A stretch of DNA of 64,000 nucleotides from contig NZ_LIOL01000001.1 in assembly GCF_001418005.1 (NCBI RefSeq), positions 434,001 through 498,000 of the forward strand, given 5' to 3'. The notes beneath the pieces were generated by a model, which saw only the letters and a list, made by a program, of their open reading frames with translations, was not told the DNA's origin and made no database searches. Within the stretch, counting starts at the first letter, position 1; the number at the start of each line of letters is the position of its first letter. The position numbers and the translations under genes were made by a program. Shown here piece by piece: positions 26,961 to 36,033 of this stretch. Source of the stretch: Chelatococcus sambhunathii (GTDB lineage Bacteria; Pseudomonadota; Alphaproteobacteria; Rhizobiales; Beijerinckiaceae).

Positions 26961-27485
26961 TCACTGCCCCTTCCGTTGGCCCGCACCGTACACGAGGCGC
27001 GCCACGTGGTCGCGATCGTTTTCGTCGATCATGGCGAAAAGAAAGCGTAGCGCCGCCTGCCTGTCGTCCTCGCCACAGCGCTCGATCGCCCGGCGAATGC
27101 GCTCGCCCTGCAACCGGGAGAGCGCGAGCGCCAGGTCGCGGCCCTTGACGGTGGGGAACAGGAGGCGCTGGCGCCGGTCCTGCACGCCGGTGCGCTGCTC
27201 GACGAAGCCCTTTTCGACCAGCTCCTTGAGCACGCGGTTGAGGCTCTGCTTGGTGATGCGCAGGATGTCGAGCAGCTCGGCGATGGTGAGACCCGGCTGG
27301 CGGTTGACGAAATGCAGTACCCGGTGATGGGCCCGGCCGAAGCCGTAGTCCGTCAGGATGCGGTCGGGATCGCTGACGAAGTCGCGATAGGCGAAGAAGA
27401 GAAGCTCGATCACGTCGAAACAAGATTGCGTCTCGACGGAGTCGATCGCAGCCGCGGGCGGCGCCTCGGCAAGGGCTCCAGACAA
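26961..27485 (-). CDS. MarR-family regulator (PetP-like)
   Basis: A 174-residue winged-helix protein with the MarR core LTIAELLDILRITKQSLNRV (recognition region) and the wing GFVEQRTGVQDRRQRLLFPT. The start is TTG 27485, preceded by GGAG with seven bases of spacing. It is 31 bp upstream of the response regulator gene and probably co-transcribed with it and the kinase. A palindrome, TTGACATATCTCAA, lies 27 bp upstream of the start and is a candidate autoregulatory site. Ligand unknown. Confidence 0.88.
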   Translation of the reverse strand: MSGALAEAPPAAAIDSVETQSCFDVIELLFFAYRDFVSDPDRILTDYGFGRAHHRVLHFVNRQPGLTIAELLDILRITKQSLNRVLKELVEKGFVEQRTGVQDRRQRLLFPTVKGRDLALALSRLQGERIRRAIERCGEDDRQAALRFLFAMIDENDRDHVARLVYGAGQRKGQ

Positions 27486-27511
27486 TGCGTCACTCCGTTA
27501 CGTCAGCCTTA

Positions 27512-27525
27512 TTGACATATCTCAA
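27512..27525. promoter_or_regulatory. Candidate operator upstream of the marR-type gene
   Basis: TTGA-C-ATAT-C-TCAA is palindromic at 12 of 14 positions and lies 27-40 bp upstream of the TTG start, in the region shared with the divergent aminotransferase gene. MarR proteins usually bind such AT-centred palindromes. Binding is inferred. Confidence 0.4.
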
Positions 27526-27643
27526 GCCGATTGTTACTCGTCAAGCGCGATCCGCGAAACGAATGAACTTTGCCGGGCTGTTTTGGGTAGCATTCTGACC
27601 CTCCGGCACCGAAGGCGGACGAGGTCGTGAGGAGAATCTCCCA

Positions 27644-28531
27644 ATGTCAGTCATTCCGTTCGATCAGCGTGAAGGTGTCATCTGGTTCGATGGCAAGCTC
27701 GTCCCCTGGCAGGACGCGACGCTGCACGTACTCTCCCACGGCCTGCACTATGCCTCCTGCGTGTTCGAGGGCGAGCGCGCCTATGGCGGCGCTATTTTCA
27801 AGTCTACCGAGCACTCGCAGCGCCTGAAGAAGTCGGCGGAATACCTCGATTTCGAGATCCCGTTCTCGGTCGAGGAGATCGACGCCGCCAAGCGCCTGGT
27901 GCTGGAGAAGAACGGTCAGGTCGACGCTTATGTGCGCCCGGTCGCCTGGCGCGGCTCGGAGATGATGGGCGTCTCGGCCCAGCACAATAAGATCCACCTC
28001 GCCATCGCCACCTGGGAATGGCCGAGCTATTTCGACCCGGCCCAGCGCCTCAAGGGCATCCGGCTCGACATGGCCGAGTTCCGCCGCCCGGATCCGGCGA
28101 CGATCCCGTGCAAGTCCAAGGCTGCCGGCCTCTACATGATCTGCACGATCTCCAAGCACAAGGCCGAGCGCAAGGGCTATGCCGACGCCCTGATGCTCGA
28201 CTGGCGCGGCCAGGTCGCCGAGTGCACGGGCGCCAACGTCTTCTTCGTGAAGGACGGTGCGCTGCACACGCCGACACCGGACTGCTTCCTCGACGGCATC
28301 ACCCGCCGCACGGTCATCGACCTCGCCAAGCGCCGCGGCTTCGAGGTCGTCGAGCGCGCCATCCTGCCGGGCGAGCTCGAGGGCTTCTCGGAGTGTTTCA
28401 TCACCGGCACCGCCGCCGAGGTGACGCCGGTCGCCGAGATTGGCCCCTACACCTTCGTGCCCGGCGCCATCACCAAGGCCCTGCTCGATGACTACATGGC
28501 CGAGGTGCAGCCGAAGGCCCGGGCGGCGTGA
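27644..28531 (+). CDS. ilvE: Branched-chain amino acid aminotransferase
   Basis: Class IV PLP aminotransferase that interconverts Leu/Ile/Val and their 2-oxo acids. The 295-residue sequence shows VIWFDGKLVPWQDATLHVLSH at the N-terminus (in part quoted), YVRPVAWRGSEMMG, and the late blocks DGITRRTVIDLAKRRGF and ECFITGTAAEVTPV typical of IlvE. A GGAG precedes the ATG. It is divergent from the marR/response regulator/kinase unit. A degenerate palindromic repeat follows it. Confidence 0.93.
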   Translation: MSVIPFDQREGVIWFDGKLVPWQDATLHVLSHGLHYASCVFEGERAYGGAIFKSTEHSQRLKKSAEYLDFEIPFSVEEIDAAKRLVLEKNGQVDAYVRPVAWRGSEMMGVSAQHNKIHLAIATWEWPSYFDPAQRLKGIRLDMAEFRRPDPATIPCKSKAAGLYMICTISKHKAERKGYADALMLDWRGQVAECTGANVFFVKDGALHTPTPDCFLDGITRRTVIDLAKRRGFEVVERAILPGELEGFSECFITGTAAEVTPVAEIGPYTFVPGAITKALLDDYMAEVQPKARAA

Positions 28532-28589
28532 GGTATGGCGGCGGGTGCCTCCCGGCGCCCGCCCGCCTTTTGCGATGAACGATATCCAG

Positions 28590-28690
28590 CGCCATGGCCG
28601 GGCGTGTCCCGCCATCTACTTCTGAACGCGGCGCTTGCCTGTTGAAGGCGTGGATGCCCGCAGCAGGCGCGGGCGTGACGCGCCGGGATA
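28590..28690. repeat. Intergenic palindromic repeat element, copy 2
   Basis: CATGGCCGGGCGTGTCCCGCC at its left end, and GCGTGGATGCCC with GGCGCGGGCGTGACGC at its right end, correspond to the element at 4338-4434. The inner part differs. It fills the space between ilvE and moaE, two convergent genes. Confidence 0.65.
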
Positions 28691-28700
28691 CGCTGTTCCC

Positions 28701-29180
28701 TCACTCCCAGCGTGTTGTCGCCTCGTGGTCCTCCTGCCGCGGCGCCACCCAGCCGCCGCTGGTGCCGTCGGCGAGATGCTCCTTCTTCCAGAACGGCGCG
28801 CGGGTCTTCAGGTAATCCATCAGGAACGACGCCGCCTCGAAGGCCGCCTGCCGATGATCCGAGGCGGTGACGACGAGCACGATGTTCTCGCCGGGGCGGA
28901 TGAGGCCGTAGCGGTGGATGACGCAAAGGCCCTTCAGCGGCCAGCGCCGCTCCGCCTCCGCGGCCACGCGCGCGATCTCCTCCTCCGCCATGCCGGGATA
29001 ATGCTCAAGCTCGAGCGCGGCGAGCCGCCCGCCGTCGTTCCGGCACACGCCGATGAAGGTGACGATGGCACCAATGTCATGAGGGCCGGGCTCCCGGGCA
29101 CCCGCATCCCCGCCGGCCTGCAGCGCCGCCACTTCCGCCGCGACATCGAAATCGGCCGACTGGACGCGGATATCGGCCAT
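28701..29180 (-). CDS. moaE: Molybdopterin synthase catalytic subunit
   Basis: Large subunit of molybdopterin synthase, which with thiocarboxylated MoaD converts precursor Z (cPMP) to molybdopterin. The 159-residue protein shows GAIVTFIGVCRND, LELEHYPGMAEEEI, and the lysine-rich active region APFWKKEHLADGTSGGW. It starts four bases after the moaD stop. Only moaD and moaE are here; other molybdenum cofactor genes must lie elsewhere. Confidence 0.94.
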   Translation of the reverse strand: MADIRVQSADFDVAAEVAALQAGGDAGAREPGPHDIGAIVTFIGVCRNDGGRLAALELEHYPGMAEEEIARVAAEAERRWPLKGLCVIHRYGLIRPGENIVLVVTASDHRQAAFEAASFLMDYLKTRAPFWKKEHLADGTSGGWVAPRQEDHEATTRWE

Positions 29181-29184
29181 GGTG

Positions 29185-29436
29185 TCAGCCGCCTGTCATG
29201 GGCGGGAAGAAGGCGATCTCGCCCGCTCCCGCGATGGGCGCATCGGGCCTGACGTGGCGCCGGTCGATGGCCGCGCGCACGATATCCGGCTCGGCGAAGG
29301 CATGGGCATATTCCTCGCCCCTGCCCCTGAGCCAGCCGGCGAGTTCGGCGACCGTGCGCACCTCGTCCGGTGGCGTCACGGTTTCCTCGGTCTTGCCGAT
29401 CCGCTCGCGCACCCACGCGAAATAGACGATTTTCAT
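29185..29436 (-). CDS. moaD: Molybdopterin synthase sulfur carrier subunit
   Basis: A ubiquitin-fold protein of 83 residues ending in FFPPMTGG; the terminal Gly-Gly becomes a thiocarboxylate that donates sulfur in molybdopterin synthesis. MKIVYFAWVRERIGKTEETV is the usual opening. The ATG at 29436 overlaps the pgsA stop by four bases (ATGA), so its translation is coupled to pgsA, and moaE follows at once. The longer frame continuing upstream is a shadow of pgsA. Confidence 0.93.
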   Translation of the reverse strand: MKIVYFAWVRERIGKTEETVTPPDEVRTVAELAGWLRGRGEEYAHAFAEPDIVRAAIDRRHVRPDAPIAGAGEIAFFPPMTGG

Positions 29437-30041
29437 GACCGCCGCGCGTCCTCCTCGAGGAGATGCTTGATCCCGGCCTTCATATAGTCCCACCCGGTGT
29501 AGAGCGTCAGCACCGCGGCGAGCCACAGGAGCACGATGCCGATCACGATCGTGCCGGGCAATACACGCTCCCCGGCCGGACCGGCCACGAGAAAGCCGAT
29601 GGAAAGGAGCTGGAACGTCGTCTTCCACTTGGCGACACGCGTCACCGGAACGCTGACGCGCAGTTCCGCCAGGAATTCGCGCAGACCCGAAACGAGGATC
29701 TCGCGGCACAGGATGATGATGGCCGCCCACATGCTCCAACCGCGGATGGTCCCGTCCGAGGCGAGCATGAGGAGGCACGCCGCCACGAGGAGCTTGTCGG
29801 CGATGGGGTCGAGCATGCGCCCAAGCGCCGATTGCTGCGACCAGGCGCGCGCCAGCCAGCCGTCGAGATAATCCGTCACCGCCGCTGCGATATAGAGGCC
29901 AAGCGCGATCCAGCGCGTCCACAGGTCCTCCGGCCAGAAGAGGCAGACGACCACCGCCGGCACGGCCGCGATGCGACCATAGGTCAGGAGATTCGGCAGG
30001 CTCAGCGCGCCATTCCGGCGCGTGGTGGCAGTCTCACTCAT
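29433..30041 (-). CDS. pgsA: CDP-diacylglycerol-glycerol-3-phosphate 3-phosphatidyltransferase
   Basis: Inner-membrane enzyme that makes phosphatidylglycerol phosphate, the committed step to anionic phospholipids. The CDP-alcohol transferase signature is complete: Asp57, Asp60-Gly61, Arg65, Gly74, Asp78 and Asp82 within DYLDGWLARAWSQQSALGRM and the following residues. The 202 residues contain several membrane helices and begin with a typical LPNLLTYGRIAAVP segment. It lies between uvrC (48 bp upstream) and moaD (overlapping), an operon order I recall from other Hyphomicrobiales. Confidence 0.95.
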   Translation of the reverse strand: MSETATTRRNGALSLPNLLTYGRIAAVPAVVVCLFWPEDLWTRWIALGLYIAAAVTDYLDGWLARAWSQQSALGRMLDPIADKLLVAACLLMLASDGTIRGWSMWAAIIILCREILVSGLREFLAELRVSVPVTRVAKWKTTFQLLSIGFLVAGPAGERVLPGTIVIGIVLLWLAAVLTLYTGWDYMKAGIKHLLEEDARRS

Positions 30042-30089
30042 CGGGCGCGAGCAAACCTTTTCTGTTGCGGTGCGTCAACCTCGGGCAGT

Positions 30090-32198
30090 CTATCGCCCAT
30101 CCGTCTCGTGGAAGAAATCATAGACGAGTCGCGCTGTGGCGGCATTGATCCCGGGCACGCGCTGCAGGTCGTCGAGCGAGGCGCGCGAGACCGCCTTCGC
30201 CGTGCCGAAGTGGTGCAGCAGCGCCCGCTTGCGCGCCGGGCCGACGCCGGCGATCTCGTCGAGCGGATTGCGGCCGATGTCGCGCCTGCGCCTGGCCCGG
30301 TGCGTGCCAATGGCGAAGCGGTGCGCCTCATCGCGCAGACGCTGGATGAAATAGAGGGCCGGATCGCGCGGCGGCAGACGGAAGGGCTCGCGTCCGGGGA
30401 TGACGAAGGTCTCGCGACCGGCATCGCGATCCGCTCCCTTGGCGACACCGACGAGCGGCACGTCCGTGATGCCGAGTTCGGCGAGCACCTGGCGCGCGGC
30501 CTCGATCTGGCCCTTGCCGCCGTCGATGAGCACGAGGTCCGGCCAGGCGGGAAAGGCTCCGTCCCCGTCCCCGTCCGTTTCCGGCGGGAGGTCCGGAAGG
30601 CCATCGGCACCTCGTTTCTCCGCCGAGCGGGAGGGATCGGACGCCATATCCGCCTGCGACATGTCGCGCGCCTCCTCCAGCCTCGCCCGCGGCGCTTCCT
30701 TCAGCAACCGCGTGAAGCGTCGCTGCATCACCTCGCGCATCATGCCGTAGTCGTCGCCGGGCGTGAGGTCCTGCGAGCGGATGTTGAAGGTGCGGTAGTG
30801 GCTCTTCATGAACCCGTCCGCACCCGCGACGATCATGGCGCCGACGGCATTGGTGCCGGAGATGTGCGAATTGTCGTAGACCTCGATGCGCCGCGGCGCC
30901 TCGGCGAGGCCGAGCGCCTCGCCCACCGCGGCAAGCAACTTGCGCTGCGAACTCGTGTCGGCCAGACGCCGGCCCAGGGCCTCGCGCGCGTTCTGCGCCG
31001 CGTGCGCCACAAGGTCGCGCTTCTCGCCGCGTTTCGGCGCCGCGATCTCGACGCGCTGGCCGGCGCGGGCCGACAGGGCTTCCACGAGCAGATCGCGCTC
31101 GGCCGGCTCGTGCGAGACGAGTACGAGCCGCGGGCACGGCTTGTCGTCGTAGAACTGGGCAATGAAGGAGGTCAGCACCTCTTCCGGCGGCAAGCTCTTG
31201 TCGGCCTTCGGAAAATAGGCGCGGTTGCCCCAGTTCTGGTGATTGCGGAAGAAGAAGACCTGCACGCAGAACTGCCCGGCCTGTTCATCGAGCGCGAAGA
31301 CGTCCGCCTCTTCCACGCCCTGCGGGTTGATGTCCTGGCTCGTCTGCACGGCCGACAGCGCCGCGAGACGGTCGCGGTAGCGCGCCGCTCTCTCGAATTC
31401 GAGCGCCTCGGAAGCCGCCTGCATCTCGCCTGCCAGCATCTGCTTCACCGCGCTGGAGCGGCCGGAGAGGAATCCGCGCGCCTCCTCGACGAGATGGCCG
31501 TAATCCGCGAGCGAGATTTCCCCGGTGCAGGGCGCGGCGCAGCGCTTGATCTGGAACAGCAGGCACGGGCGCGTGCGGTTCTCGTAATAGCTGTCGGTGC
31601 AGGTGCGCAGAAGGAAGGCGCGCTGCAGGGCGTTGACGGTGCGCGTCACGGCGCCCGCATTGGCGAAGGGGCCGTAGTAATTGCCCTTGCGCGTGCGGGC
31701 GCCACGGTGCTTGACGAGTTGCGGCGCCTCATGGTCGCCGGTGATGAGAATGTAGGGGAAGGACTTGTCGTCGCGTAACAGCACATTGTAGCGCGGCCGC
31801 AACTGCTTGATGAGATTGGCCTCGAGCAGTAACGCCTCGGTCTCCGTCTGCGTGGTGACGAATTCCATGGCCGCCGTCTCGGCGATCATCCGCATGGTGC
31901 GATGCCCGCCGTGGCCGATGCCGCGCATGTAGTTGGCGACGCGCTTCTTGAGGCTGCGCGCCTTGCCGACATAGAGCACGTCGCCCGAGGCGTCGATCAT
32001 GCGATAGACGCCGGGGCTGTTGGGCAATGTCTTCCAAAAGTCGCGGATGACCTCCGCGCCAGCGCGCACGGAAGCCGGCGCATCGGCGACGAGATGCTCG
32101 ATCTCGCGCAGTTCGCCGCCATTCTCGCCCGTCTCCGCCGGGACGTCCTCGCCCTGCCGCGCGGGGGCTCTTCCGCTCTTCGAGTCGTCCGCCATCAT
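30090..32198 (-). CDS. uvrC: Excinuclease ABC subunit C
   Basis: Nucleotide excision repair nuclease that cuts both sides of a lesion. The 702 residues show the GIY-YIG domain ([20 protein letters not shown]) near residue 55, a UVR motif around [19 protein letters not shown], the RNase H-like C-terminal nuclease ([38 protein letters not shown]) and C-terminal helix-hairpin-helix ([20 protein letters not shown]). The start may be the first or second Met. About 60 residues before the GIY-YIG domain and an insertion near 520-545 are poorly conserved. It heads the uvrC-pgsA-moaD-moaE set. Confidence 0.96.
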   Translation of the reverse strand: MMADDSKSGRAPARQGEDVPAETGENGGELREIEHLVADAPASVRAGAEVIRDFWKTLPNSPGVYRMIDASGDVLYVGKARSLKKRVANYMRGIGHGGHRTMRMIAETAAMEFVTTQTETEALLLEANLIKQLRPRYNVLLRDDKSFPYILITGDHEAPQLVKHRGARTRKGNYYGPFANAGAVTRTVNALQRAFLLRTCTDSYYENRTRPCLLFQIKRCAAPCTGEISLADYGHLVEEARGFLSGRSSAVKQMLAGEMQAASEALEFERAARYRDRLAALSAVQTSQDINPQGVEEADVFALDEQAGQFCVQVFFFRNHQNWGNRAYFPKADKSLPPEEVLTSFIAQFYDDKPCPRLVLVSHEPAERDLLVEALSARAGQRVEIAAPKRGEKRDLVAHAAQNAREALGRRLADTSSQRKLLAAVGEALGLAEAPRRIEVYDNSHISGTNAVGAMIVAGADGFMKSHYRTFNIRSQDLTPGDDYGMMREVMQRRFTRLLKEAPRARLEEARDMSQADMASDPSRSAEKRGADGLPDLPPETDGDGDGAFPAWPDLVLIDGGKGQIEAARQVLAELGITDVPLVGVAKGADRDAGRETFVIPGREPFRLPPRDPALYFIQRLRDEAHRFAIGTHRARRRRDIGRNPLDEIAGVGPARKRALLHHFGTAKAVSRASLDDLQRVPGINAATARLVYDFFHETDGR

Positions 32199-32255
32199 GG
32201 CGATGAGGTGACGCCGTGCGGACGGAAGGTCAAGAGGCCGGCGCGGGATGCAGCA

Positions 32256-32831
32256 TCACGCCGGCGCGAGGCCGATGCGGGCGTCGCGCTGGCGCAGCCA
32301 GTGGATGAAGGGCACGGCGAGAAGCACCATCCATGCCTTGCCGATGACCTGGCCGGCGAAGAAGTCAAGGCTGCCGAAGGCGAGCTGCAGGAAGACGGCG
32401 CTGTCGACCACGAGGCCGACGACGCTCGACAGCACGACCGCCGTCACGAAGCGCTTGCGCTGCAGCGGCGTATAGACGGCGAAATCGGCCAGTTCCGACA
32501 GGAGGAAGGCCGCGGCAGACGCTATGACTATGGCCTGCGGCGCAAGCAGGGCCGAGAGCGCCGTGCCGACGACGATCGCTCCGAGCGCGGCCTTGGCGCC
32601 CAGGCGCCGCTGCACGATGTCGCGCGCGACGAGCGCAAGGCCGATCATCAGCACGCCACTCGGCGCCATGATGCCGGGTGCAACCGGGATGAGGCACGGC
32701 CCCTCCGGCACGCAGACCGTGCCGGCATTGCCGATGAGCCAGTTGGCGGCGGGGATGGTGAGGCCGAAGACGAGGAGGGCGAGGATGCCCTCGAACTGTT
32801 TCTGCCGGATCTTGTCGGTCGTCGGGTTCAT
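32256..32831 (-). CDS. yhhQ: Queuosine precursor transporter (VUT family, YhhQ-like)
   Basis: Inner-membrane protein of 191 residues with about five or six helices, of the VUT/YhhQ type that in E. coli takes up the queuosine precursors preQ0 and preQ1. The [13 protein letters not shown] opening and the [15 protein letters not shown] loop fit the family. The ATG at 32831 overlaps the queC stop by four bases (ATGA), tying it to queuosine synthesis. This placement makes the preQ transport assignment more likely than other vitamin substrates. Confidence 0.82.
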   Translation of the reverse strand: MNPTTDKIRQKQFEGILALLVFGLTIPAANWLIGNAGTVCVPEGPCLIPVAPGIMAPSGVLMIGLALVARDIVQRRLGAKAALGAIVVGTALSALLAPQAIVIASAAAFLLSELADFAVYTPLQRKRFVTAVVLSSVVGLVVDSAVFLQLAFGSLDFFAGQVIGKAWMVLLAVPFIHWLRQRDARIGLAPA

Positions 32832-33562
32832 GGTCCGTCGCTGTCTTCCGCGTTGCGCCCGGTGCGCCATTTCGCCCAGCCGGCGGCGCGCAACTCGCAG
32901 GCCGGGCAGGTGCCGCAGCCATAGCCCCAGTCGTGGCGGCGCGAGCGCTCGCCAAGGTAGCACGTGTGCGTCTCCTCGACGACGAGGGCGAGGAAATCCG
33001 CGCCGCCCAGCCGCTCGGCGAGCGCGAAGGTCTCCGCCTTGTCGCGCCACATCAGCGGCGTGTGCAGCACGAAGCGGCTGTCGGTGCCGAGATTGATGGA
33101 GACCTGCATCGCCTTGATTGTGTCGTCGCGGCAGTCAGGATAGCCGGAGTAATCCGTCTCGCACACGCCGAGCACGATGTGGCGCGTCCCGCGCCGATAG
33201 GCGAGCGCCGCGGCGAAAGTGAGGAAGATGAGGTTGCGGCCGGGGACGAAGGTCGTCGGCAGGCCGTTCTCGCCCGTCGCGATCGCGACCTCGCGCGTCA
33301 TCGCCGTGTCGGAGATGGCGCCGAGCGCGGCAAGCGGCACGACATGGTCGCGGCCGAGCCGCTTCTCCCCCATCGCGCCCGGCCGGGCAAGGCGCTCGCG
33401 GATCACCCCGCGGCAGGTCAGTTCCACCGCATGGCGCTGGCCGTAGTCGAAGCCGATCGTTTCCACATGGGCGAAGCGTTCAAGCGCCCAGCCGAGGCAG
33501 ACGGTGGAATCCTGCCCGCCGGAAAAGAGGACGAGGGCCTTGTCGTCGGCGATCTCGGGCAT
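32828..33562 (-). CDS. queC: 7-cyano-7-deazaguanine synthase
   Basis: ATP-dependent enzyme that converts 7-carboxy-7-deazaguanine and ammonia to preQ0 for queuosine. The PP-loop [15 protein letters not shown] is at about residues 14-28, followed by [12 protein letters not shown]; the zinc-binding end has [22 protein letters not shown], quoted here by its key Cys residues. The ATG at 33562 gives 244 residues; the frame extends upstream through prs as a shadow. It starts eight bases after the prs stop and overlaps the precursor transporter gene. Confidence 0.95.
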   Translation of the reverse strand: MPEIADDKALVLFSGGQDSTVCLGWALERFAHVETIGFDYGQRHAVELTCRGVIRERLARPGAMGEKRLGRDHVVPLAALGAISDTAMTREVAIATGENGLPTTFVPGRNLIFLTFAAALAYRRGTRHIVLGVCETDYSGYPDCRDDTIKAMQVSINLGTDSRFVLHTPLMWRDKAETFALAERLGGADFLALVVEETHTCYLGERSRRHDWGYGCGTCPACELRAAGWAKWRTGRNAEDSDGP

Positions 33563-33570
33563 CGCACCGA

Positions 33571-34515
33571 TCAGTCGAACAGGCTGGAGACGCTCGATTC
33601 CGTCGCCGTGCGGCCGATGGCCTCGCCGATAAGCGGGGCGATGGTGATGACGCGGATGTTCGGCGCCACCTTCACGGCCTCGGTCGGCTGGATGGAATCG
33701 GTGATGACGAGTTGCTTGAGGCGCGAGGACGAGATGCGCGCCACGGCCCCGCCGGAGAGCACGCCATGCGTGCAATAGGCGTAGACCTCGCGCGCGCCCT
33801 TGGCGAGCAGCGCGTCGGCGGCGTTGCACAGCGTGCCGCCGGAATCGATGATATCGTCGACGAGAATGCAGGAACGACCCTCGACATTGCCGATGATGTT
33901 CATCACCTCCGACTCGCCCGGCCGCTCGCGGCGCTTGTCGACGATGGCAAGCGGTGCGTCGATCCGCTTGGCGAGCGCGCGGGCGCGCACCACGCCGCCG
34001 ACGTCCGGCGAGACCACCATGACATTGGCGAGGTCCATGTGTTCGCGGATGTCGCGCACCATCACCGGCGCGCCATAGAGGTTGTCGGTCGGGATGTCGA
34101 AGAAGCCCTGGATCTGCCCGGCGTGCAGGTCGAGCGTCAGCACACGGTCGGCGCCGGCGCGAGTGATGAGGTTGGCGACGAGCTTGGCCGAGATCGGCGT
34201 GCGCGGGCCGGGCTTGCGGTCCTGCCGGGCATAGCCGAAATAGGGCAGCACGGCCGTGATGCGGCGGGCGGAGGAGCGGCGCAGCGCATCGATGATGATG
34301 AGCAGCTCCATCAGGTGGTCGTTGGCCGGGAACGAGGTCGACTGGATGACGAAAACATCCTCGCCGCGTACGTTCTCCTGAATCTCGACGAACACCTCCA
34401 TGTCGGCGAAGCGCTTGACCTGGCAGGTCGCGAGCGGCACCTCGAGATAGTTCGAGATGGCCTCGGCGAGCGGACGGTTCGAATTGCCCGCGACGAGCTT
34501 GATCGAGGGTTTCAT
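33571..34515 (-). CDS. prs: Ribose-phosphate pyrophosphokinase
   Basis: Makes PRPP from ribose-5-phosphate and ATP for purine, pyrimidine, NAD, histidine and tryptophan synthesis. The 314-residue class I enzyme shows [20 protein letters not shown] (in part), [20 protein letters not shown] with the flexible catalytic region, and the PRPP-binding [19 protein letters not shown]. It is followed within eight bases by queC, which is an unusual pairing but natural metabolically since both belong to nucleotide chemistry. Confidence 0.97.
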   Translation of the reverse strand: MKPSIKLVAGNSNRPLAEAISNYLEVPLATCQVKRFADMEVFVEIQENVRGEDVFVIQSTSFPANDHLMELLIIIDALRRSSARRITAVLPYFGYARQDRKPGPRTPISAKLVANLITRAGADRVLTLDLHAGQIQGFFDIPTDNLYGAPVMVRDIREHMDLANVMVVSPDVGGVVRARALAKRIDAPLAIVDKRRERPGESEVMNIIGNVEGRSCILVDDIIDSGGTLCNAADALLAKGAREVYAYCTHGVLSGGAVARISSSRLKQLVITDSIQPTEAVKVAPNIRVITIAPLIGEAIGRTATESSVSSLFD

Positions 34516-34721
34516 CCAGCGCGTTCCCGTATGTTGAGCGGAGCTGTGGAACTAGAGCCTGGCCGTCTGCCACGGGTCGCGCTGTCACAACCCGGACATA
34601 TTGGTCTGCGCGGCTCTTATCAGCGATGGCGCGGGTGAACAATAGCACTTGTGCTGCAGCGCGGCATCTGGATGGCCGGCATGCCCCTCCCCGCTAGTGG
34701 CAAGAGGGTTCCAGGCCTTGC

Positions 34722-35873
34722 TCAACACAGCACGAGATCGAGTGAGGACAGGTTCAGCGCGTCGGGCGCACCCTCCGTCACGAGATAGGTGCGGCCGAGG
34801 CACATGGCGGTCCCGCTTTGCGAATCCATCAGGATCATGTGCGCGAACATCACCATGCCCGGCACCAGCGGCCAGTCGTTATCCTCGTAGAACATCGGCC
34901 AGTCCATCCACGACGGGGTGAACTTGGCGCCCAGCGAATAGCCGCAGGCGTTGAGGCGGTGGCCGGCGAGCCCCGCCGCGTCCAGTGCCTTGGCATGGGC
35001 TGTGAAGACGTCCCCCGCCGTCTTGCCCGGCCGCATAGCCGCCTCGCAGGCGAGCAACGCCTCCTGCGCCGCTCGGTGATAGGTGAGATGCTCGGGCCGC
35101 GGGTCGCCGATGACGAGCGTGCGCATGGCCGCGACGTGGTAGTGCCGGTAGACGCCGGCGAATTCGAGCGTCAGCTGGTCGCGCGGATCGAGCACGCGCC
35201 GGCCGCTCTTGTAGCGGCACAGCAGGGCCTCGCGTCCGGAGCCGATGATGAACTCGTTGGCGGGATAGTCGCCACCGCCGCGGAAGATCGCCGCGTGCTG
35301 GGCGGCGAGGATCTCGCCCTCGTCGGCCCCGGCCCGCGTCAGGGCGATGGCCGCCCGGTCGGCCTCATCCGCGAGCACCGCCGCCCGACGCACATAGGCG
35401 AGTTCCTCCTGCGACTTCACCGCCCTCAGGCGCGTGACGACGAGCGAGGCATCCGTGAGCTGCGCAAGGCCATCGAAGGCGGCGTCGAGCCTGCGGCCGT
35501 TGGCGGCGACGAGGCCGTAGGATTCGTATTCGACGCCGATGCGTTTGCCGGCGAGGCCCTTCTCGGCCGCGATGGCGCCGAGCTCGCCCGCCGGGTCGGC
35601 GTCCCGGCCGTCCCTCCAGATGCGGATGTCCTCGATATTCGACGTCAGCTCCGCCTGCCGCAGATCGGCGGAGCGGGTGAGAAGCACGATGTCGCCGCCG
35701 GCCGTAACGAGAAGGCTCTGGAAGAAGCAGAAGCCGAAGGTGTCGTAGCCGGTCAGCCAGTACATCGATTCCTGCTGGAACAGGAGGAGCCCGTCGAGCT
35801 TCTCCCGTTCCATCGCGGCAAGCAGGCTTTCCTTGCGGCGGGCGAATTCGGCTGGCGAGAAATGCAGGGCCAT
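34722..35873 (-). CDS. Creatinase-like M24-family protein without the metal site
   Basis: A 383-residue pita-bread-fold protein: an N-terminal creatinase domain (LLLFQQESMYWLTGYDTFGF) and a C-terminal M24 domain from about residue 150. The five metal ligands of methionine/proline aminopeptidases look replaced: LTLEFAGVYRHYHVAAMRT has Glu237 and no second Asp, the GHG-type histidine is in GYSLG, and the first Glu is His345 in MFAHMILM. This is as in creatinase, a metal-free hydrolase of the fold, so the substrate may be a guanidino or amide compound rather than a peptide. Xaa-Pro peptidase labels should be treated with caution. It stands alone. Confidence 0.75.
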   Translation of the reverse strand: MALHFSPAEFARRKESLLAAMEREKLDGLLLFQQESMYWLTGYDTFGFCFFQSLLVTAGGDIVLLTRSADLRQAELTSNIEDIRIWRDGRDADPAGELGAIAAEKGLAGKRIGVEYESYGLVAANGRRLDAAFDGLAQLTDASLVVTRLRAVKSQEELAYVRRAAVLADEADRAAIALTRAGADEGEILAAQHAAIFRGGGDYPANEFIIGSGREALLCRYKSGRRVLDPRDQLTLEFAGVYRHYHVAAMRTLVIGDPRPEHLTYHRAAQEALLACEAAMRPGKTAGDVFTAHAKALDAAGLAGHRLNACGYSLGAKFTPSWMDWPMFYEDNDWPLVPGMVMFAHMILMDSQSGTAMCLGRTYLVTEGAPDALNLSSLDLVLC

Positions 35874-36033
35874 GCGGGTTCCTCATGGGTGGACCGGCGG
35901 ATGCAATCCACTCATCAATGCCAGCTTCGGACCCGCCCCGTCGAGGCCGCACGGCGCTTTCCGCAGTAAGAATTCCTTGTCTTCTGCGCGCTACAGACAT
36001 CATCCTGAAGCAACTGATGCGTCGGGGACGGGA

